In this document: in pieces, positions 37,879-42,785 of the stretch
How the letters are laid out: each line of letters opens with the position of its first letter
How positions within the stretch are numbered: the first letter of the stretch is position 1
Source of the DNA: a virus
Length of the DNA stretch: 42,785 nucleotides
IMG/VR virus record: IMGVR_UViG_3300003322_000772
Coordinates: 1 to 42,785 of that record
Direction: 5' to 3' (one strand)
The notes under the pieces: model-generated
What the model was told of the DNA's origin: nothing
What the model saw: only the letters and a program-made list of their open reading frames with translations
Database searches by the model: none
Program-made: the position numbers and the translations under genes

Positions 37879-38910
37879 TTACTGCGGAGGCACAGCCAGG
37901 CCACCAGCAGCCGCGCTCGGAGCCGACATGTTGATGAAGCTGTTGGCCAGGGCGTTTGCATCACCGTATTTGGTGATACCGATTGCGGGGCAGTCCTTGA
38001 AATTCAACAGACCGCCCGGCGTCGCGTTGGTGAAGCTCGCCAGAGCCGTCATGGTAGTGCCGCCGGTGGACTTGACACTGTTGACGAACGAACAGTTGTC
38101 GAATGTCGTCCAACGATTGATGCAGTTGGCGCCGGTTCCCAGGATGCCCAACACCGCGGCATTGGTCGCCAGAAACGGGAAGAAACAGCTTTCGAAGCTG
38201 TTTCGGAAGGTGCCACCGGCCAGTTCCAAGCTGGCATTTGCCACGGAGCGGCCGATGATGTCACCACCGATGATGCAGTTGGTGAAGGAGTTTTCCCCCG
38301 TCGTGTTGATCTTGAGACTGCGGCTGCCCGTGTCAGCTGCGGACGCGGCGTCGCTCGCACCGAAGAACCCGCAGTTGATATAGGAGTTGCGACCGCCACT
38401 GTCTGTCCATGCGATCTGGTTCGTGCCCCCGGTGGAGAAGCCATGGAAAATGCTCAGGTTCATGAACAGGCAACCGGCACCCGTCACCACCACGAAGTTA
38501 CCACTGCCGAAGGTAGCCTGGGTGTAGGTGCCGGACGGCGGCGCGATGCGTGAGCGGCTGTAGTTACTGGGAATGCCCAGACCGATGAGGTGCGTGGCGT
38601 TCTTGTTCCAGTTCAGCACTCCACTCGTCGCCGTGGGGTCCACGCTTTGAGCGTTGGCCAGGGACAGCACCGCCGAGCCGGAGTCCAGACCGTTGTTCAT
38701 CAGGATCACGACATCGTTGTTCCCGCTCGTACAGAGCTGCAGAGCCCGGTACAGGGTCTTGACGGCACGCTTCGGGTTGTTGCCCTCGTAGCCGTCATTG
38801 CCATTGACCGGATCGCAGAAGAAGTAGTTTCCGGTGAAGGGGGCCGGAACACCCGGAATCACCGGAACACCGAAGGAGGTTAAACCTCCAGGCGCGTTAG
38901 TGAAAGGCAT
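37879..38910 (-). CDS. Beta-helical capsid-associated protein
   Basis: 343 residues; perfect GGAGG before ATG 38910. Starts with GNYFFCDPVNGNDGYEGNNP and then shows the repetitive pattern of a right-handed beta-helix: short N/G/S/F-rich strands such as NSYINCGFFGAS, NSFTNCIIGGDI and NSFESCFFPFLA at regular spacing of about 20-35 residues. Its position right after the major capsid gene and before a terminator suggests it is made in high amount. Capsid decoration or a head fibre is likely; an enzyme is possible but no catalytic site is visible. Confidence 0.7.
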   Translation of the reverse strand: MPFTNAPGGLTSFGVPVIPGVPAPFTGNYFFCDPVNGNDGYEGNNPKRAVKTLYRALQLCTSGNNDVVILMNNGLDSGSAVLSLANAQSVDPTATSGVLNWNKNATHLIGLGIPSNYSRSRIAPPSGTYTQATFGSGNFVVVTGAGCLFMNLSIFHGFSTGGTNQIAWTDSGGRNSYINCGFFGASDAASAADTGSRSLKINTTGENSFTNCIIGGDIIGRSVANASLELAGGTFRNSFESCFFPFLATNAAVLGILGTGANCINRWTTFDNCSFVNSVKSTGGTTMTALASFTNATPGGLLNFKDCPAIGITKYGDANALANSFINMSAPSAAAGGLAVPPQ

Positions 38911-38922
38911 TGCAACCTCCTT

Positions 38923-39840
38923 TTACGGTGCGTTGGAGCCGAACAGGCCACGCGGGTTCGCCCACAGGAAAACATAGCGCTCGTACGCTGCAACCTTGTA
39001 GTTGCGAGTGTCGGCGTCGTTGTCCTCCCAGATCTGCAGGCCTTCACGCTCCTGGTAGATCATGCCATCGGTACAGCCGGTCGTGATGAACCACGGGCCG
39101 GTGCCCGTGAGGTACGGGTTGCTCACCACACCGCCGGACAGGTAGCCATCGACATTGATGGGGTTGATGTCGTTATTCATCGTGCCGACTTGCTTCGGCG
39201 TACCCAGGATGCGGCGCGCATTGAAGATGTTGTTCGGGTGCACGATGAGGCGCTGGCCGGTCAGAGGCTCGATGAAGCCACGGTCATCGCGGGACTGCAT
39301 CATCAGGATGAGCATGTCCTCGACAGCTGCCTGCGACAGGGCTGCATCGACGGTGAGCTTGTTCTGCCAGGTGCCGCCGCTCATGTTCGGGTGTGCCGTG
39401 TTCAGCAGGCTCACGCCATCACCGCCCTTGTAGGCGGCATTGAAGGCACGGCTGTAGACGTTGGCGCAGTTGATCTGTTTGGTCTCGTGGAACGAACGAC
39501 GCAGCTTCTCGACGCGGTTCTTGGTGAGCTTCAGGTACAGGTTGTCCTTGAGCTCTTCGTGAGTGGTGATGATACCCAGGCCATATGCGGCGTTCGTGCC
39601 GCGGGTAATGAAGCCTTGCTGCATCGAGTCGAACATGATGGGCTGGCCTTCGGGCTTACGCGGAGCGATGCCCAGGCCAACAGCCTGCACATACTCTTCG
39701 TAGTTCTTGTCCGAAGTCACTTTCGTGAACATCATCTCGTGGAACGGGACCGTGCCTTTTGCGGCGCTGTCCCACCAACTCTTGACACCGGGCCAAAGGC
39801 CCTTAGGAAAACTGGCGGTGGATTGAATCATGCCGGGCAT
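38923..39840 (-). CDS. Major capsid protein
   Basis: 305 residues; AGGAG 6 bases before ATG 39840. The pattern fits a HK97-fold capsid protein of podovirus type: SWWDSAAKGTVPFHEMMFTK, DSMQQGFITRGTNAAYGLGI, EELKDNLYLKLTKNRVEKLR as the long backbone helix, LLNTAHPNMSGGTWQNKLTV, then PLTGQRLIVHPNNIFNARRI and RYVFLWANPRGLFG at the end. It follows the scaffold and decoration-like genes and is flanked by strong ribosome sites. No cleaved N-terminal domain or protease is visible. The call rests on sequence style and position. Confidence 0.85.
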   Translation of the reverse strand: MPGMIQSTASFPKGLWPGVKSWWDSAAKGTVPFHEMMFTKVTSDKNYEEYVQAVGLGIAPRKPEGQPIMFDSMQQGFITRGTNAAYGLGIITTHEELKDNLYLKLTKNRVEKLRRSFHETKQINCANVYSRAFNAAYKGGDGVSLLNTAHPNMSGGTWQNKLTVDAALSQAAVEDMLILMMQSRDDRGFIEPLTGQRLIVHPNNIFNARRILGTPKQVGTMNNDINPINVDGYLSGGVVSNPYLTGTGPWFITTGCTDGMIYQEREGLQIWEDNDADTRNYKVAAYERYVFLWANPRGLFGSNAP

Positions 39841-39883
39841 GTTAAGCTCCTTTTCTGTTAGTGAAAGGCTTTAGGCTTTGGCA

Positions 39884-40498
39884 TCAGATGCCGGCCGTAT
39901 TGCCCTGCAGTTCGTGTTGGTTGATCTTCACCAGCCACTTGGCGTTGACCAGGGTCGGGTCATTGTCCGCGCGTTGGATGGCGCCCATGAGACGCAGCGG
40001 CAGGGCTTGCGTGGTGGCGATGCTCGACACGGCCAGCACGGTCGCGGAGTTCTGCTGCGGCGACGTCGGATTGGTGACGGTGAAGGCAGCATTCTTCGAC
40101 ATCTGCGACGTCGAGAGCACAGCGCTGCCGTCGTCCTGGATTTCGAACAGGACGCTCGGATCATCCACCACGAGAATGTAGTAGTCCTGGTTCTTGGTGG
40201 CCGGGATGTTCTGGATCGTCAGATCCAGGTTCGTACCGACGAGCGACGGCTGAGCGCCGGGGCCAGCCGACAGGACGCCGACCATCACACCACGAATCGT
40301 GTCCGTACCGTTGGTGATTTTGGTCACGCCGGGAATGAAGTTGGCATCGGTGACGGCCGCCGATTTGACGGCGTCGCCGGGGTTGAACTGGTTGGTGTCT
40401 GCTTGCGGAATGAAGTAGACATTCGTTGCACCGTTCCATGCCGAGCCGTCCAGGTATCGGGAGGGAACGAGGCCCTTGGGGGCATTCAAGTTAGCCAT
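39884..40498 (-). CDS. Putative head decoration protein
   Basis: 204 residues; AAGGA before ATG 40498. Beta-rich throughout (NVYFIPQADTNQFNPGDAVK, RGVMVGVLSAGP, NLDLTIQNIPATKNQDYYIL). Starts MANLNAPKGLVPSRYLDGSA, a segment seen in many phage proteins encoded next to the capsid gene. In related phages these are abundant head or decoration proteins. Order scaffold, unknown, decoration, capsid is common. No direct proof from sequence. Confidence 0.65.
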   Translation of the reverse strand: MANLNAPKGLVPSRYLDGSAWNGATNVYFIPQADTNQFNPGDAVKSAAVTDANFIPGVTKITNGTDTIRGVMVGVLSAGPGAQPSLVGTNLDLTIQNIPATKNQDYYILVVDDPSVLFEIQDDGSAVLSTSQMSKNAAFTVTNPTSPQQNSATVLAVSSIATTQALPLRLMGAIQRADNDPTLVNAKWLVKINQHELQGNTAGI

Positions 40499-40521
40499 GA
40501 TGGCAAGTTCCTTTCAAGTAG

Positions 40522-40541
40522 AAACCCGGCACTGGGCCGGG
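40522..40541 (-). terminator. Weak terminator or attenuator
   Basis: Minus strand: CCCGGC, loop CCAGT, GCCGGG, then TTTCT. The T-run is short, so it may only attenuate. Confidence 0.45.
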
Positions 40542-40586
40542 GGAGGAGTAATCTTATGCCTGGGACAGCCCCCACAGGGCCGGCTG

Positions 40587-41168
40587 CTAGCGCGAGCGTC
40601 CGTTCAACCTGGTTTCGAAGCCCTTCGGGCTGTAGCGGTCGTCGGCACGGTTGGCGCTTTCGAGAATGTCTCGGTCCCGCTCATCAGCGAGATCGTTTAC
40701 CACCATTTGTACATCTTCCCAGAGCTCCTCTGGGCACTTGAGGAGGTACGCTCGCATCGCCTTCCCGTCCTCGGTAGTGCCGACATACTTGCTGACACGA
40801 TTCGTCACCTCGGAGTCCTCGACGATACGCTTCGTCAGACTTTGCATGCCGACTTCGTCCGGCGAGACGAAATCGAAACCAGCACCCAGCAGGCGCTCGA
40901 TACGATTGTCCACATCGTTTTCCCAGAACAGATGCATGCCGGGGATGGTGTGGCCCACCGTGAGTTTCAGTTGCAGGCCCCCAAGATTGCTGAGACGAGC
41001 GCGCGCGGCCTGCTTGCGATCTTGCACGTCACGGCTGCGCTGTGCCTCTTCGGTTTCCTGGGCTTCAGCTTCTTGTCGTTGTCGGCGCACGCGGGCCACA
41101 TCCTCCAGACCGCGAGCTTCTCCAGACGATGTCACCGCACCGCTGCTTTCTTTTTCCTTGAACGTCAT
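40587..41168 (-). CDS. Late protein between scaffold and decoration genes, unknown
   Basis: 193 residues; AAGGA before ATG 41168. N-terminal 60 residues are highly charged and helical (VRRQRQEAEAQETEEAQRSR). The C-terminal part, LTVGHTIPGMHLFWENDVDN, then RIERLLGAGFDFVSPDEVGM and KCPEELWEDVQMVVNDLADE, is a compact alpha/beta unit also found in other phages near capsid genes. A minor head or assembly protein is likely; no known fold identified. Confidence 0.7.
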   Translation of the reverse strand: MTFKEKESSGAVTSSGEARGLEDVARVRRQRQEAEAQETEEAQRSRDVQDRKQAARARLSNLGGLQLKLTVGHTIPGMHLFWENDVDNRIERLLGAGFDFVSPDEVGMQSLTKRIVEDSEVTNRVSKYVGTTEDGKAMRAYLLKCPEELWEDVQMVVNDLADERDRDILESANRADDRYSPKGFETRLNGRSR

Positions 41169-41197
41169 GACTATTCCTTCTCTGTTGTCTTATGGTG

Positions 41198-42091
41198 TTA
41201 CCAGTTGTAATTCTTGAGGAAATCCTCGGCGGTCATCAGACCGTCCTTGACGAACTTCCTCATCAGCAGGCGATCTTCAGGAGGCAGGTCGCGCTCGGTT
41301 TTGCCTTGGGGGGTGGAGGAACCAACAGAGCCACTTTCCACGGCCCCCGGACGGCTGCGAGGAGACTGAAATTGCTGTGGAAAGGTCTTTCGCATTTCTG
41401 CGGCAACCTCCTCCAAGAACTCGCGATCTCGCTTCGTGTTGCCAGCCGCACGGAGCTCTTCACCGACGGCGATGGCATATGCCCGCATGCGTGGATTGTC
41501 ACGAAACCACTGGTTGCCATCCTCGACCCAGGACTGTAGAACAGGGTTTTCGGCATCCGGATCGGCAACCGGCTTTTTCTCCGTCGGAGCTTCCGCCTGC
41601 TGCTTGAGCTTCTGCTTTTCAGCCTGGAGAACTTCCAGTCGATCTTCGATCTCGAGAACTTCCTCGTGCTCCCCGTTGGAAGTGGCTTCTGCTTTCTGCA
41701 ATCGCAGTTGCCGGATCGTTGCATCCAGTTCTCTATCCTTGCGCTCCATGGCTTCCTTGTGGAAAGCCCGGAATTGCTGCATAGTCTCGTTCTGCTCTTC
41801 GAGCTTCTGCTTGAGAGTCGTTACTTCCTTCTGGAGACGGGAACTGAATTGACGGCCACGCTCTACGAAGGTGTTGGCATCGACCCACTTCGACGGATCA
41901 CCGGTGTACTGGTCCTGCGGACGCCAGCCCATGCGACGGGCTTCGGCCAGTACTTCCGGCGACGATTCATTGCTGGTGGCGGAGCCGCCACTGCCGCCGG
42001 TCAGGTCTTCACTGCCGAGGTCGTTTTCGTTTCCGGTTTCCAGCTGCAACTGCAACTCGGCGTCGCTCACATTTCCATCTTCGATACCCAT
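41198..42091 (-). CDS. Putative scaffolding protein
   Basis: 297 residues; AAGGA 7 bases before ATG 42091. Acidic N-terminus, SARRMGWRPQDQYTGDP-like segment (here EARRMGWRPQDQYTGDPSKW) as often seen at the start of podovirus scaffold proteins, then a long coiled coil (about 80-190, KEVTTLKQKLEEQNETMQQF and following). The C-terminal part ends with MRKFVKDGLMTAEDFLKNYNW split over a helix-turn-helix. Placement upstream of the capsid gene, acidity and coiled coil are the classical scaffold features. Palindrome copy 11 is 24 bp upstream. Confidence 0.78.
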   Translation of the reverse strand: MGIEDGNVSDAELQLQLETGNENDLGSEDLTGGSGGSATSNESSPEVLAEARRMGWRPQDQYTGDPSKWVDANTFVERGRQFSSRLQKEVTTLKQKLEEQNETMQQFRAFHKEAMERKDRELDATIRQLRLQKAEATSNGEHEEVLEIEDRLEVLQAEKQKLKQQAEAPTEKKPVADPDAENPVLQSWVEDGNQWFRDNPRMRAYAIAVGEELRAAGNTKRDREFLEEVAAEMRKTFPQQFQSPRSRPGAVESGSVGSSTPQGKTERDLPPEDRLLMRKFVKDGLMTAEDFLKNYNW

Positions 42092-42115
42092 GCTTTATTC
42101 CTTTTAGTTTGGCTA

Positions 42116-42157
42116 ATTGTATGCGCGCATTACTCCATTGTAACGCGCGCACAGAAT
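42116..42157. promoter_or_regulatory. 42-bp palindrome, copy 11
   Basis: Arms 42116-42133 and 42140-42157, centre TCCATT. It lies between the GroES-like stop and the scaffold start and so precedes the capsid gene block. Confidence 0.86.
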
Positions 42158-42158
42158 A

Positions 42159-42548
42159 CTATTCCTGCGGTACCAGCGGAGTGATGATATCCAGGTCATT
42201 GACGAAGCGATAGGTCTTGCCGTCAACGGGGCTCACATGGAACTTACCAGTGTACTCCCCGATGAGAACCTTATCCCCCACGTCGCAGAAATCAGTGGAC
42301 TTGTCATTCCAGGCATCATGACCGATTTCGAGCACGGTGGCCCAGACGCACTTGCTGCGGTCCTGCTCAATGGTTTTCGTGGTGAGAACGATGCCGCTTT
42401 CGGTCGTGGTCTCCGTGGGCGCCGGTTCCAGTAACAGCCGATGACCGGTCGCACGGAAGCCGCTCTTGTTCGTTGCCATCGGACCTTTGCGAGCGCGCCA
42501 GCCCTCCGTCCGCATCCACATCTTCGTTTCTTGTCCTTGCTCTGCCAT
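42159..42548 (-). CDS. GroES-like cochaperonin
   Basis: 129 residues; perfect GGAGG 6 bases before ATG 42548. Residues 30-127 follow the Cpn10 pattern: ATGHRLLLEPAP, a mobile-loop-like TTTESGIVLTTK (47-58; GIVL is the GroEL-contact tripeptide region), KCVWATVLEIG, CDVGDKVLIGEYTGKF, and YRFVNDLDIITPL at the end. It probably caps host GroEL to enlarge the folding chamber for the capsid protein, as T4 gp31 does. The first 24 residues (Trp/Arg/Lys-rich) are an extension not found in bacterial GroES. No GroEL partner gene is present. Confidence 0.85.
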   Translation of the reverse strand: MAEQGQETKMWMRTEGWRARKGPMATNKSGFRATGHRLLLEPAPTETTTESGIVLTTKTIEQDRSKCVWATVLEIGHDAWNDKSTDFCDVGDKVLIGEYTGKFHVSPVDGKTYRFVNDLDIITPLVPQE

Positions 42549-42549
42549 G

Positions 42550-42783
42550 TTAATCCTCCAGAAAATCGATCAATGCCTTTAAAACTTCCATTCCGCCCAG
42601 CGCCGTTGCATTGGCGAGGGCGGTCTCTTCAATCGTGGGCCTCTGGAATGCCTTTGCAACCCAGTCCTCCTGCCCTTCACGAACCCGCGACTTCAGTTCA
42701 TTGAGGAGCGCCTTCGTTGCCGGGTACGACTTCCATTCCTGGATTTCCTCGGTCGTCAAGCTTTCCAACCTTTGCTTGTCCAT
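42550..42783 (-). CDS. Small helical protein overlapping the portal end
   Basis: 77 residues, MDKQRLESLTTEEIQEWKSY then KALLNELKSRVREGQEDWVA and a short C-terminal ALIDFLED. All-helical and acidic. On a circular map AAGGAAAAGG from the first bases of the window supplies its ribosome site. Its first 28 codons are out of frame with the portal C-terminus, an overlap of about 86 bp. Proteins of this type follow the portal in other phages and may be minor head or assembly factors. Function unknown. Confidence 0.7.
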   Translation of the reverse strand: MDKQRLESLTTEEIQEWKSYPATKALLNELKSRVREGQEDWVAKAFQRPTIEETALANATALGGMEVLKALIDFLED

Positions 42784-42785
42784 TC
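42698..42785 (-). CDS. C-terminal end of the portal gene across the map junction
   Basis: If base 1 is joined to base 42785, the portal frame continues here for 28 codons after the junction codon and stops with TGA at 42698-42700. The encoded tail reads KLDDRGNPGMEVVPGNEGAP near its end, a plausible flexible portal tail rather than frame noise. It overlaps the 77-residue gene in another frame. Confidence 0.75.
   Translation of the reverse strand, partial: NGQAKVGKLDDRGNPGMEVVPGNEGAPQ

Noticed and set aside
2173-42157. Reading the 42-bp palindromes as intrinsic terminators or CRISPR repeats
   Set aside because: They lack a consistent T-run, lie upstream of genes rather than after them, and true terminators occur separately next to them; spacing is far too wide for CRISPR.
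1-42785. Integrase, repressor, diversity-generating reverse transcriptase, phage RNA polymerase, tRNA genes
   Set aside because: I looked for their motifs in the plausible proteins and intergenic regions and saw none; absence by eye is not proof.

Overview
The window is a double-stranded DNA tailed phage with a short-tailed (podovirus) virion plan. It encodes a large portal, P22 gp4-like and gp10-like tail-machine proteins, three ejection-type proteins and a beta-helical tailspike. There is no integrase, repressor, reverse transcriptase or phage RNA polymerase that I can recognise, so it looks lytic or at least carries no visible lysogeny module. Consensus sigma70-type promoters, Shine-Dalgarno sites before most genes, Sec signal peptides and a GC-rich coding style suggest a Gram-negative, proteobacterial host; I cannot name it from sequence alone.

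The window behaves as a complete circular map of 42,785 bp. The portal gene runs leftward off base 1. If base 1 is joined to base 42785, its frame stays open for 28 more codons after the junction codon and stops at 42698-42700.

Layout. (1) 1-4810, minus strand: two tandem TerS-like proteins, TerL and the portal. (2) 4811-6127: a 1.3-kb gene-free region between divergent arms. It holds four arrays of a 7-bp repeat about 290 bp apart, two copies of a 42-bp palindrome, and the main rightward early promoter with an inverted-repeat operator; it is the best origin candidate. (3) 6128-14156, plus strand: about twenty small early genes, mostly of unknown function. (4) 14213-23403, plus strand: replication and recombination, with an SF1 helicase, a Cas4/AddB-like nuclease with a probable Fe-S site, a Sak4/RecA-like ATPase, a putative ssDNA-binding protein, a ParB-domain/DNA methyltransferase fusion and a UDG-like/family A DNA polymerase fusion. 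(5) 23539-42783, minus strand, listed in transcription order (right to left): a small protein, a GroES-like cochaperonin, scaffold, an unknown protein, a decoration-like protein, major capsid protein, a beta-helical capsid-associated protein, head-tail connectors, ejection proteins, a PurD-like ATP-grasp enzyme, small structural proteins, tailspike, lysis genes (holin-like, GH24 endolysin), a DUF1353-like protein and a secreted beta-rich protein.

The most striking feature is a dispersed family of eleven 42-bp palindromes built as 18-6-18. Ten lie just upstream of a gene or gene cluster on either strand; the eleventh pairs with a heptamer array in the origin-like region. They look like binding sites of an unidentified regulator that ties the early and late arms together. 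The arms vary by purine or pyrimidine swaps that do not preserve RNA pairing, which favours a DNA-level signal.

Other points of interest are a structured, GNRA-looped leader before a paralogous early gene, a perfect consensus promoter facing against the late transcripts, a C-terminal peptide shared by several early proteins, and a PurD-like ATP-grasp enzyme inside the virion operon.
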